Positions 1 to 10,500 of a stretch of 64,000 bases of DNA are shown here, in pieces (within the stretch, counting starts at the first letter, position 1; each line of letters opens with the position of its first letter). The notes beneath the pieces are model-generated. The model made no database searches. It saw only the letters and a program-made list of their open reading frames with translations, and was not told where the DNA came from. Where the stretch lies: positions 14,654,232 to 14,718,231 of the forward strand of contig CM046299.1 of assembly GCA_025267735.1 (NCBI GenBank), given 5' to 3'. The stretch is from Mactra quadrangularis (Eukaryota > Mollusca > Bivalvia > Venerida > Mactridae). A program made the position numbers and the translations under genes.

Positions 1-480
1 TGTTTTATCGTTAGCCGGCCTACTATGTGTTTTTGGATGTGTTGGTCGAAATACTATCCACAGCTACCCATTCGGAACACCCCGACTTTACATGATTGAA
101 TAATCTCGGAAGGATTTTTTGGGGGTTTACACTGGATTTTTGTGATTTTACTACATAGGCGAGTCGAAGCGCGTAACGATTACGCAAAATAGTTCTTGTA
201 GTATACAGACAGATCTTTGTCTCGACATATTTCTTTGTTTCAAATTGAGCCAAATATTGCTCTTCAGTATCATTGAACTACGTAATTTCAAATTTACGAA
301 ATAAAAACGAAACTTCAGTCATCGTCTAAACGATTGTGTATATATTTGTTTACTTTAACACCGGGTTTTCAAAAATGGCGTCTAAATATGTCCGAGATAA
401 TTTGTAGAGAATGACCGAGGATTTCCGATTTCACAGCGGTCATGCGTAATTTTGATTCGCACCAGTCACAATTTCCTCGC

Positions 481-1273
481 GCATTAAGGGTTCATCAATT
501 GTGGAAATTGGCAATAAAAAGTAAAGTGGGTGGGAATGTAAACAAATGCATTAGTTCCTGGTTATTTTTATATATTTGGTAAAAGAGACATCAAGTGTAT
601 TGAAATAAATATGAACAAATATATAACACTCACCAAAATAAGCATTTAGAATGAAATGAAAACATTTTCCTGACCATGAAATAGCCTTTTTGTTGTGAGC
701 CCAAACACATATTCAATTTCCATTTTTTTTCATAAATCCGAATGTTGATAAAGGATGTTTATATAATACTTAACAATGTCTTGTGCCAAGTTCTATAAAA
801 ATATTTCCAAAAAGTCATTTTCACATTTTATTTCAACACAGTCATTACAAGTTTCCACTTCCTGTATTTTTCACTGGAGCCCGATGAAATTTTCCTTCTT
901 ACTTTATCCTCATTATATAACATTTAAAGGAAAAAAATCAGGCCCCTATGCGCAAACTGAGTGTGTAAACATGTGTTGACAGTGCTGTGATAAAATGTGA
1001 AAATGACTTTTTGGAAAAAAAATTATGGGACTCTACACAAGACATGGTTGACTGTTGTATAAACATTCTATACCAACATTTGGATTTATGAAAAAAGTAG
1101 TTTGAATACGTGTATGTGTTTTATATTTTTTCATATGTATTTTAATACATTTGATGCATCTCTTACCAAATACATAAAAATAACACAAACGTTTGGATTA
1201 TTTTACTTTGTTCACATTCCCCACCCACTTTATTGTTATTGTCAATTTCAACAATTGATGCATCCTTAAATGA
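481..1273. mobile_element. Foldback (long inverted repeat) element, MITE-like
   Basis: The left half (about 481-870) reads as an imperfect reverse complement of the right half (about 900-1,273). Clear matched pairs are the GTGGGTGGGAATG-type stretch near 528 with CATTCCCCACCCAC near 1,216, TTTGGTAAAAGAGA near 576 with TCTCTTACCAAA near 1,160, and CCAAAAAGTCATTTTCACAT near 809 with its complement near 995. The centre is near 885. No transposase-like frame is visible; the short open frame at 776-979 lies across the fold and is not a gene. I read it as an old foldback transposon or MITE with diverged arms. Its ends are approximate and no target-site duplication is clear. Confidence 0.75.
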
Positions 1274-1404
1274 ATTTCATCGACGACAGAAATAATTGTT
1301 AAATGGTCAATAGCAGATATACAAAATTTCGTTGAAAAATATTGGTTTATAAATAAGTTATACGCAATTGAAATACTTATAAGTTTTGTTAAATGTATAC
1401 ATTA

Positions 1405-1465
1405 ATGGAAATATACATTTTGGGAATTCCATGGGGTCCGGATCCCCCGCTAGATCTGCCCATGG
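1405..1465 (-). repeat. GC-rich shared motif, inverted copy of the one at 5,688-5,745
   Basis: Read as the reverse complement, this stretch matches 5,688-5,745: both contain a TCTAGC-type start, a run of G, TCCGGACC, then TGGAAT and CCAAAATGTA. It lies directly before a degenerate minisatellite, as does its partner. Its identity is unknown; it is probably a terminal or subterminal part of an old dispersed element. Confidence 0.55.
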
Positions 1466-1469
1466 GAAT

Positions 1470-2050
1470 GGATATTATTACGTTGCTTGCGTCACTAGTG
1501 TGATTACCATGTTTTTCGTGTGATTGCAATGAGTGCGAGACTGTTTGTTATGGACATAAAAGCAGTTTCTTGGAGCGCTAAATTGGATGCTAGTGACCTT
1601 ATACGGTTGCTATGGAGTGTGAGATAGAAAACTTGGACCTAAATGGCTTGCTAGGGCACTACATATGTTGATTATTGCGCTTGAGTGGACGCTATAGACC
1701 AACAGATGGTTCCTTGAGACTCAAGTGTAGTTGACATTAATATTTATGATGACACAATGAATGTTAGATGTTTTTGTTTATTGTCGGAAAATAGCTTATA
1801 AGCTAATGTTTATCATGTTTGTATAAAACCGACTCTAAATAAATCTTCTTGTATCTTGTACAAGGTATTCAAAATTGATCGCTATGAACCTTAGTGAGGT
1901 TACTAGAGGCAATACTAGTATTGTGGTTGCTATGTCGCTTTATGATCTTAAGAGGTTGCACTGGACATTAATTCGGCATCTTTGGGAGCTAAACTTTTGT
2001 GTTATTAACATTATGGTAGTCGTGACTTCTCGCGTCCGAGTCGTTAGTTT
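1470..2050. repeat. Degenerate minisatellite (GTTGCTATGGACCT-like units)
   Basis: Variants of a short motif recur irregularly: GGTTGCTATGGAGTG, TTTGTTATGGACAT, ACTTGGACCTAAATGG, GGTTGCTATGTCGC and ACCTTAGTGAGGTTACTAGA. The units are too diverged for an exact period by eye, perhaps about 20-40 bp. The same motif family returns at 5,785-6,015. The open frame at 1,875-2,093 is simply a stop-free stretch of this repeat and its flank. Confidence 0.5.
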
Positions 2051-2520
2051 AGTATATTATATTTTTCATACTATATGGTGTACACTCATTTGAACACCAA
2101 TTGTGTTCCGACTATAATTCGGAGAAAAGTCGAAGTATTTGTTAACATTGCCTATTTGTGAAGGACTGTCTCACATGGTCACAGCATAAAACAGAGCTTT
2201 ATTCACTTAAATATTTCGTTCGGAAATTCAGTTTAACAACTGCAAATTTCACAACGTTCTAGATTTGGCATTTTTGGTTAGCCCTCTCAGTGTGTACACT
2301 AAAGGGCGGTTTTAGCGGGGGAGCTGTGTATGTCATTTGATCAAGATGAAAGGTTAAGTTCTTTTAACAAAGGTTTCTAGAAAATGCCAAGGACTTAGTT
2401 ATTTTATGGGGGAGGGGCGAACGTTGTAGCAACACATTGTATAGATCATATAACGGTGGTCAGTCAACCTACTCACTAAATTTCTGGATTTAACTGTTAA
2501 CCAACTGATAGGCGCATACT

Positions 2521-3142
2521 TACGGAACAGAACATATATTTCATTTAACCCAGGTAATATTATTTACAAAGCATCATGATAAATATATTTATGGAATACA
2601 GAAAGGGAAAAATAAAAAGATAAATTGCACATGATACACCATGGTCAGTTGCTTTTGAAAAATTATTGTAGGACTTTACAAAAAAATGCAAGATTAATTA
2701 GTGTTTTTCTCATCGTTAGAGGAAATTAATGATTTATACAATTCTGTAATTTGATAATTGTAAATGTTATTAATGTTAAAAATGTAATGGTATGATTTTT
2801 TGTCTTTTACCTGAAAAGAATGGGCACTCCAACAAATAGTGTGTTTCATTACCAATAAAGTTAAGTGAACAAAGACGACATTTTTTTATTTTGATAGGGT
2901 ACATAGTGTGGGGACCACCGTCCCGTTTCTACAATGAATTTATGGTTACAAGTACGAAAGTGTAAAATATAAAGTCTTAGGTCACTAGGTAAAATTGCAA
3001 GGTGTGGTTCTTATTCAACGGACATGTTAAAAATAGCGTAGATTTAACCCTTATAAGAGCTATCTAATTGCGATTACTAATGCTGATTAAATTGGTCGAT
3101 TAATGTTTGCTTTACTAGCACATGGGCGTTCCTTTAGTTTTA
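2521..3142 (-). mobile_element. Insertion into SINE-1: 3' fragment of a second non-LTR retrotransposon
   Basis: This block interrupts the SINE-1 copy and is therefore younger than it. It carries a decayed reverse-transcriptase C-terminus on the minus strand (separate entry), so it is probably a 5'-truncated LINE copy. The minus-strand 3' end would lie near 2,521. No clean poly(A) or microsatellite tail is visible. Confidence 0.6.
2665..2985 (-). pseudogene. Decayed C-terminal fragment of a non-LTR retrotransposon ORF2
   Basis: On the minus strand the translation reads LRLYILHFRTCNHKFIVETG, then a tract containing RWSPHYVP, then a Cys-rich piece CRLCSLNFIGNETHYLLECP followed by FFSGKRQK. This is the well-known tail of many non-LTR retrotransposon proteins: a FR.(S/C)NH..I..GR block, then CxxC...E..HFL..CP with a closing basic run, which binds zinc or nucleic acid in intact relatives. 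A one-base shift in a run of A separates the two halves, and a second shift is needed to reach the following SLISSNDEK and LINLAFFCK pieces, which also match the usual C-terminal pattern. It is a dead remnant. It differs in type from the intact element at 24,970-29,013, whose C-terminus lacks this Cys motif. Confidence 0.75.
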
Positions 3143-3299
3143 AGTCAGTGATTGACAACTGCCCTTCATGATCAAGAATAATTGGTAGGATGGAGAACGA
3201 CCGTAGAAACAATTTTATGAACAATTTCTGCCTTAACCGGGAATAAAAAAGACCCCTCGATCATAGATTTGTCCAATAACGACCGAGCTAACAGGTTAG

Positions 3300-4666
3300 A
3301 TGATTTTGTAATAATACTTATATTTGTGTGAAATGTTTATTACTTTTAGGGACCCTTTCGTGCTTTAGAATACCTTTGTAAAACCATTTAAGGTTTCGCC
3401 CTCTTTTCTACTTCTTTTACTGAAATCTTAGACCCGCGACAGTTAAAACCTTTCTGACTTTTTAAAACCCGTTTGTCGGTTACGCCGTGTTCTAAAATTT
3501 CAACCGGACAACGAACCATCACGACAGCTCATTTTAAGTACTTAATGCTTATTGTACGATTATACTGAACTGTCCGATTGCATAATTACAGGGTTATCGC
3601 ACACTGTATATATTATTTTCCGCGTTCTATATATGGAATTTTGCAATAAGAAATACTATGTGTAGGTTAAATTAGTGAAATTATCTCGTCCGACTGAATA
3701 GTCGTACGCTTAAAGTGAAATGGTTCAGAACATTTATTTTTAAAACGGGTACGAGTTCGATCTCTAAAGATGCCATTTTTTACTCTTTGTATTGTTAGCA
3801 TTTTTATTTTCTGAATTTTTTTGTTTTATTTTATTCAGCATCATTTTATGAAACTTAAATAAAACACTACAAAACAAATAATCTCAAATATAATTCAGTT
3901 TCACAAGCTGTGTCGTTTGCGCTACTAGGCGTTCTTATTTTATAGTGTCGAATTTAGCGGTAAAAACTAATGAAGACAGTCATAATTTCTTTGATGCATG
4001 AAGACATTGTAGGCGTATTTTAAGAAAATAAAAGATTACTATTATTCGACACGAACAGCTGTTTATTTTCTTATATTACTTTCATTAAATAAAGGGATTT
4101 TTTAAATATGTTTCAATAGAAACTCCATACTTGTAGTTGCTAGTTTGCTAAATAGAAGCTGTCAATTCATTAAAAGTATCTATTCCCCTAGGGTTTTGAA
4201 ATGTCTATCATATTATCTCTTTCTGATACGGTCCGTTTATATACTGAATGCACATAAAACGCATTTTAGTTACTTTTAGATGAACCGTTTATGAAGAGTG
4301 CAAACGCAAACAAATTTTTTGCCCGCACAAACTCTCGCGTTGATTGCCTCCAATGCGATGTATTTTCGCTTGGCTTTTAGCAATCAATCCAAGACAAGGC
4401 CTCTATCTCTTTCTTCATTATTTTGCGTACAGATACAGTACCATGATCTCCTCTGTGTTTGACTCTACCTGCACCATATTTCCAAATAGCGACCATTGGT
4501 CGGTATTAAGGACAGTCTCTAAATTCACCATAGAATCTGAATCGGACTTCTGTACAATTAACAAGGACGCTTAATATGTTTATTGACTGACTATAGGAAA
4601 TAAACACCACTGTCACTGTGATTCAGTGTCTTAATCTTGATACTACATTTTTGCCAATACAATTTT
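3300..4666. other. Intergenic, no feature recognised
   Basis: AT-rich sequence without a supported gene, tRNA or repeat. The open stretch at 4,344-4,574 shows no recognisable domain and has no flanking gene signals. Confidence 0.5.
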
Positions 4667-4770
4667 TAGGTTACTTTACGGCGTCCAGCACACCTAACCA
4701 ACATTTCCCGGAACCTTGTGTTTAACCACCCACCCTTCCTCATGATCGGAAACTCCATATTTTCTAGTAA
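4667..4770 (-). mobile_element. SINE-2 fragment (tail region)
   Basis: The sequence TTTACGGCGTCCAGCACACC, followed by CTAACCA, a GGAACCTTGTG stretch, ACCCACCCTTCC and CGGAAACTCCATATT, parallels the SINE-2 body at 51,717-51,815. Only about 100 bp of the 3' half remains and the head is missing. Confidence 0.65.
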
Positions 4771-4922
4771 AAGAGAAAAACTAGACTTTCTTGTTTCAAA
4801 GAACTTTCAATCTTAAACAAGAGTTAAAATTTGGCTAATACGACGTAACGGGTATTGATTGATAATTGTATAATTACATTGTACATGTATATAATATGAT
4901 GATGATTCTGACAACTCCAATA

Positions 4923-4948
4923 TACCACCGGCCTTCAGGCCGGCGGTA
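4923..4948. repeat. Small GC-rich perfect-type palindrome
   Basis: CCGGCCTTCAGGCCGG with flanking ACC/GGT pairs forms a strong short stem-loop in very AT-rich sequence. It may be a remnant of a hairpin-ended transposon. No function is assigned. Confidence 0.6.
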
Positions 4949-5687
4949 AATAACGGTAATTTGGTATTGGTCCAAAAATCTTATCAATCGACAATTTGCA
5001 TTTGTACCATGTGACTATCCAGCATATTACTAAATTACGGACTTTACTCAGTTATTTCCCCTTTTATACTCTTCAAATAGGTAGGTCTAATTAGTTGGAT
5101 TACTCGGATTTTACCCTTACTTTTTAATGTCAATTTGCCAAAATTAATCTTAAATAACTGTTTTTGTAAATAATTTGATTTGTTTGAAATTCAAGCAAGG
5201 TATTTTTACTTTTTAGTGAAGAGAACTATCTAAATTTCATCAATCCTGTTAACATCTTTATTAACAAGAAAGGTATTAGATGAAATATTTTGTTATCCTT
5301 ACATAGGAATTCAATGATAAAATCCGCGGATTCCAACTGTAAGGACCTACTTACCAATTGGATTGCTTCAGATTTTATCAGGGAAAGATAACTGACTAAA
5401 GTCCCTCATTGGATCCAAAAAATAAATAAGTATATTTACGTGTTGGACGGTTGGTACATGTGCACTAAACAATATTTGTCGTTGGGTATGATGGTGATGA
5501 TGATTAATCCCAAGTTAACGGAAGATATATGATAAAAAAGGTTATTATACATTCTATTTCCGAATTTAGTAAAAATGCATAGATCGGTTGGGTACAAGTT
5601 TGTATTTTCATCGTCAATGTCGCCATCTTGAACCATTGATGACGTCACGTGATAATTATGTAAAAACACATTATAAAATAGATGGGT
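4949..5687. other. Intergenic, no feature recognised
   Basis: AT-rich, no repeat or gene recognised. The minus-strand open stretch at 5,436-5,669 has no domain signature. Confidence 0.45.
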
Positions 5688-5745
5688 CTAGCAGGGTCAG
5701 GGGGTCCGGACCTTCCTGGAATTTCCAAAATGTACCCAACAATGA
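5688..5745 (+). repeat. GC-rich shared motif, partner of 1,405-1,465
   Basis: It holds TCTAGCAGGG, GGGGGTCCGGACC, TGGAATTTCCAAAATGTACC, matching the reverse complement of 1,405-1,465. As there, a degenerate minisatellite follows. Confidence 0.55.
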
Positions 5746-5784
5746 GTGTTAATTTTTACTATAAGCCATTTTAAATAACGTTAA

Positions 5785-6015
5785 GTAGGATGCTAGGGCC
5801 TAAGTGCTTACTAGAGGCATTAGAGTAATTACTGAGGACAATGAAACTGTAAATTGTAATTGTGCTTGAGCAGTTGCTATGGACCTCGAGGCGATTGCTT
5901 TGGATACAAAACTTGGTAATACAGACAATATAACAGTACCATTGGTCATGTGTGCTCATGTACCTTAAGATGGCTTATCTATGTGCTAGAGTGGTTGCTT
6001 GAACCTAAAGGTGGT
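5785..6015. repeat. Degenerate minisatellite, second site
   Basis: Repeated variants include GATGCTAGGGCCTAAGTG, CAGTTGCTATGGACCTCGAG, GCGATTGCTTTGGATAC and GTGGTTGCTTGAACCTAAAG, related to those at 1,470-2,050. The same motif-plus-minisatellite layout at both sites suggests two remnants of one element family. Confidence 0.5.
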
Positions 6016-6178
6016 TAAATAATGCGTAATACCGGCTTATTGAAGACCTTGGTGTGTTGTGACATCTTGCGTCCATATTACGACGTCAACCATTTAAATA
6101 AAATATTAATTTTGAAAATAACTAAAACATTAGTTTTGTTATCATATACTTTAAGATATACAATGATATTGACCCATG

Positions 6179-6366
6179 TTGTGAAAATTGCGTTAGGACT
6201 AAAAATCGAAAAAAATGTCTAACGTAATTTTCACAATGCTCATTTGTGAAAAACGCGTACGCAATTTTCACAACTTGTGAAAATTACTAACGTGTTTTTC
6301 ACAAGTTGTGAAAATTGCGGCCGCGTTTTTCACAAGTTGTGAAAAACACGGGTTGTGAAAAACAAG
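6179..6366. repeat. Array of tandem palindromes (TTTTCACAAGTTGTGAAAA type)
   Basis: About six half or full palindromes occur in under 190 bp: GTGAAAATTGCGTTAG at 6,182 pairs with CTAACGTAATTTTCAC at 6,219; AATTTTCACAACTTGTGAAA lies near 6,263; TTTTTCACAAGTTGTGAAAA lies near 6,294 and again near 6,326; and a last GTGAAAAAC closes the array. The spacers are themselves palindromic or CpG-rich (GCGGCCGC, ACGCGT-like). The array ends within a few bases of where homology between duplication copies A and B begins (6,366/20,535). Confidence 0.85.
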
Positions 6367-7078
6367 GTTCAACATAGCACCATGCCAAATTAAACGTTGA
6401 ATAAACCTTCCCCTTTATAAGTCGTTAGTGGAGTTTTAAACTCACATGAGCAAGAAGCGAAGTAGGGTCGGACATCGTCCGTTCTGTGTCAACATTTTGA
6501 TTTAAGCAATCTTATTCTAAGTCCTTGTTACACATTTTCTAAACTGAAGTAAACTAACGTGTTCCCGGCATAAAGTTATTTAAAGATACGATGCATACCT
6601 CTGACTGTCATGGCATCTGAAAGAATAGATTTAAACACTTTAAAAACTGATATGCCTAAAGATGACATACGTGGGTTAAAGCAGCTTCTAAATGTTATCT
6701 ACAAAGAGTGTTGAATGTTTGAGTTTAAATTAAAATTGCCCCATCTTAGGATACTCACGTTTTACATAGGGTTATTTAAGAGAATTTAAATGAATCTTTT
6801 TTGAATTATAAGGCATATAGCATTATTATTTGGCAGTTAATAAACATGAAACTCAACAACTGAACTTGTCTCCAGGGGGTCACTGTTTTCACGCAGTTTA
6901 ATATGAAGATATTAGAACATCCTGATTCAGATGCTTTTAAATTTTGCTCGCAGGGGACAAAAATTTGATCGTCATAGTCAGTCACTGTAATAAAACAACC
7001 TAGGCGTAAAACAGAACTTACAATAACTTGTCTAATTGATAGGTAGCATACATGTCATAAAGAAAAATAATGTAATTG

Positions 7079-7543
7079 TAGCTCCCGCTAGACAAAAACC
7101 ATCAACATAGCACAACACGTATTTGCTAAAACTGACATATTTTAGATAAGTATATACTGACTGGTATGAAGCACAAAATACGATCTGGAAACAACAAATC
7201 TAATTATCGTAAGAGCAACAGCAGTTAATAAATGTATGTTTAGCTAAAACCGGTCATGAGAACTTTGTACATGATTGTTGTGAATGCAGCGATAACTGTA
7301 GTGCCTTCAGTGCTTTCATTATAAGTTGTGATTAAAGGAACACAATACAGTCATATATATTATTTCAGTCAAAATTTTGTATTAAGTCTTGTTCATCAAA
7401 GCGATATAAATGTTTTGTTTTGTTCCTGCTCTTTTGTCATAGAGTAGCGAACAATACAAAACGCATGGTGTTAAACATCTATTCAATGCAGCAAACCATT
7501 ATTTATTTAGGAAAATGGAACCGTAGTTCCTTTGATCGAGTAT
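7079..7543. mobile_element. Copy A-specific 465-bp block (insertion or B deletion)
   Basis: In A the flanks AATAATGTAATTGTA and ATGTATCATTTATT are separated by this block; in B (21,247-21,280) they are adjacent. The block starts GCTCCCGCTAGAC and ends TTTGATCGAGTATA. Neither clear terminal repeats nor a target-site duplication longer than TA is visible, so insertion in A and deletion in B remain equally possible. Confidence 0.6.
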
Positions 7544-10500
7544 AATGTATCATTTATTATATTTATAAGTATTGTCGAATTTTAATTTACTGTTCTTGCA
7601 CCTTTTTTATTCCTACGTAGCAATCAACAAAGGTGCAACTGTGTTGCTTGTACTCTCACTGGAGTTATTAGTTTTATTATGCAGTATTTTTATATGGACT
7701 ATGCTTTATCCTGTAGACAAAAACAGTATTTCCTCCTTAACAGGTCTAAACGGGAAATGTTCAGACACATCCGCTCTCTTTGTGGATAAATATTCACAAT
7801 CCTCATTTATCTTAATAAAAGCAAACATACATCTATTAAACAAAACCATCAGAAAAATGTGGCACCATTATTCACGATTAGTTCAAGTTACTAGTTATCA
7901 ACCTAAATAGTTTCATGTCTACGTTAGAAAGAATACCTTCATACGATTATTGTTCAGTCCTTCAAAAGACACAACTGAGATACACTTACCCTTATCCTTA
8001 TCAATGTAAAATGGTAACTGTGACATCACATATCAGTAAAAATTAAGTCCAGTCATCATAAAATCATTTTTAAACAATTAACAAGAACCAAATACGTAGA
8101 AGTTCATTTCGTAATAATTATAATGTAAATGTTGTGGACAGCAAAACTTAAATTGGTTTATGTTTACCTATTATGTATAAATGGTTTTGATGTATGTCAG
8201 ATGTGGTTTGTAAGCGTAGCATTTTTAGTGTCAATACAAATAATAGGAAAACTCTGAACATATTGTTTAAATAACTCAAAATAACTCATGGTCATGCCAT
8301 TTTGTATGTGGTAGAATGTACTTTCTCCTCTAAAACCATTATTGTAGTTGCCATCTTTGTAACCATATTCAAACGCAAAACAGAACTAAAAACAGACAAA
8401 TGTTTCTTACCAGGCTGTGGACCAATGAAATTAGAAGGGAAGGGGTGGTTAAGCAAATCTGTATATTTTCAATTCGAATTGTCATTTTTAAAACGACAGT
8501 TTTATATGGTTTTAAGAAATAAGAATGTTATTTATATTTCTTAAATGTGAAAGAAAACATAGCACGAGTAATTAAACATATAACAAGTTTATGTTTTTGA
8601 CTTACCGGTATTACGATAATAAGGGATGGGTCAGTCATTGTTGTCACTCATAACGTCTATAACTACATTGTAGCAGTACAGACAAAGCCTAATGCTCTTA
8701 CATGAAAAAGTACAACTGATGAAAAACATTGTAAATTGCACATGGCAGTTTTACTAAGAATGTAAATGGAGGTAACAAATTACTAAATAAAAATATCAAT
8801 TAGCGAGAATAAATGATTTCGTAGAAAATGAGTAACCAGGCAAATACCATAAAACTGTATACATCGTTTTGGTTGCTTGTTCATCAATGTCATCAGACGG
8901 AAACAAATATTTGTTGATTTGAAATGAAATTCAAGAAAATTACATAATAAATGACAATCATATACGTAACAAATCAAATTCAGTGGCTTCAGACCCATTT
9001 GAAATTATTGATCAGAAAACACATTGTTTAGAATTGTTGGTACATTAACTGCAATAAAGTAAACAAATATGATTACTCAAACCTTTATTTTATTATTTTT
9101 TCATTAAAATAATACTAATATTTTTTTTAAATACTTTCATTTCATTTGAATGATATTGGTTTCGATTCTACATTAATAATTGTTGTTATTTCTTTGATTG
9201 ATGTTACTATTTATGAACATAAAAGTTTGTCTTCACTATACACTAATACAAAGCCTCACATTATCAATGAACACCTTTTCTTTATGGTGACATTTCTCAT
9301 TAACTAATAGTTAAATAGTATGCAATACATTTGGATTACACTTATTTACGCACTTTGAAATCCTATTATGTTAGAATTATTAATTGTCAGGGCAACCCAC
9401 ATCTATGACCGTGTCAATTAAATCAGTAAGTCAATTGATTTGAAAGCGTGTTTCCCTACATTAAATTGTGAACTACAAGCGTATCTACGAAGTAATCTTG
9501 TCAGTGTCAACATAAATCTAGATTACGTTTGGCCTTAATGCTCTTTTATATATCAGTATCAAAAGCTGCTCAGTATTTTATATACTAGTTGGAATGTAAA
9601 TTACAATATTTGTGAATATGCTAATCGTTACTTAAAGTAAAATAAATGAACTACAATATTACAGTAAATGTATCGTTCGTTTATTATTTCTAAGAATAGG
9701 TGTTTATACTGCAAAGGCAATTAGTGAAAACATTTTACAGTTGAAAATTGTTTTGATATATAGCTTTTGATAAATACATATTGTTCTTATCTTTGTATTC
9801 TGAAAGATATATCAGCACGAGATATGATTTTCATTAAGAAAAACACATTTATTGATGTATGAACAAAGATGATTGACACATATGACGAACAAAAACAACA
9901 ACAATATTAATAAAATGTAGTTACATTTATATATTGTATAGAAGTCTATACTCAATGGCGAGTAATTGTATAGCAACAATATTTAAATGCGTAAAATGTT
10001 TTGTAACAAAGGACACGATCATGTGCTAATAAGCTTTAGTATTGTCAGTTGAATACATTAAATAAATAACTTCATCATGATCACAAAATTAACTTTTTCA
10101 TGTACCATTTAAATAACATTACACCAACCTCCCATTCGAAATGTACATAATGAAACATGAAAGGAGTAACGTTTGCTTGGACAAACATAGTCCATGTCTT
10201 TAGACACAAAGGGTTACTTCGTTAAACATATCACCACCTTGTCCAAGGGCTTGACTCTAGTAGCCTCAGTGTAATGTTAATTAGAAATCATAGTCTCATT
10301 TAAACCTTACTGTACAATGGTTGTATTCGTTTCCTGTGAAGTAACCAATATGCGTGGAAAATCCCATGATGCATTGTTCTATACATTGGATCTTTAAATA
10401 AGGCACAACTTTAATTTAAAACATATAATGGACCTATCTGGCATTGTCTATTGTCGACCTTATTATCTACAATTCAAACAGCACAAGAAATGTACTTCTA

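Larger units (their letters stand above)
2420..3298 (-). mobile_element. SINE-1 copy split by a later insertion
   Basis: The reverse complement matches the full-length SINE-1 at 61,352-61,668. The tail half is 2,420-2,520 (AACACATTGTATAG, then GGTCAGTCAACCTACTCACT, then CTGGATTTAACTGTTAACCA). The body and tRNA-derived head resume at about 3,143-3,298 (GTCAGTGATTGACAACTGCC, ATGGAGAACGACCGTAGAAA, GACCCCTCGATCATAGA, GACCGAGCTAA). About 620 bp of foreign sequence separates the halves. Head and B-box region are badly decayed, so this is an old copy. Confidence 0.8.

Noticed and set aside
23..253. Minus-strand 76-codon open stretch in a relatively CpG-rich corner
   Set aside because: It begins with TTG, the upstream frame closes after nine further codons, and no domain is recognised. 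An exon cannot be excluded, but nothing supports one.
6179..6366. CRISPR-like array
   Set aside because: Repeats are palindromes with no unique spacers of regular length, and the window is clearly animal DNA.
8783..8998. 71-codon minus-strand frame conserved at 22,502-22,717
   Set aside because: Most A/B differences change the amino acid (V/I, G/D, H/N, L/P, R/G, S/L), which fits neutral drift, not a constrained protein.
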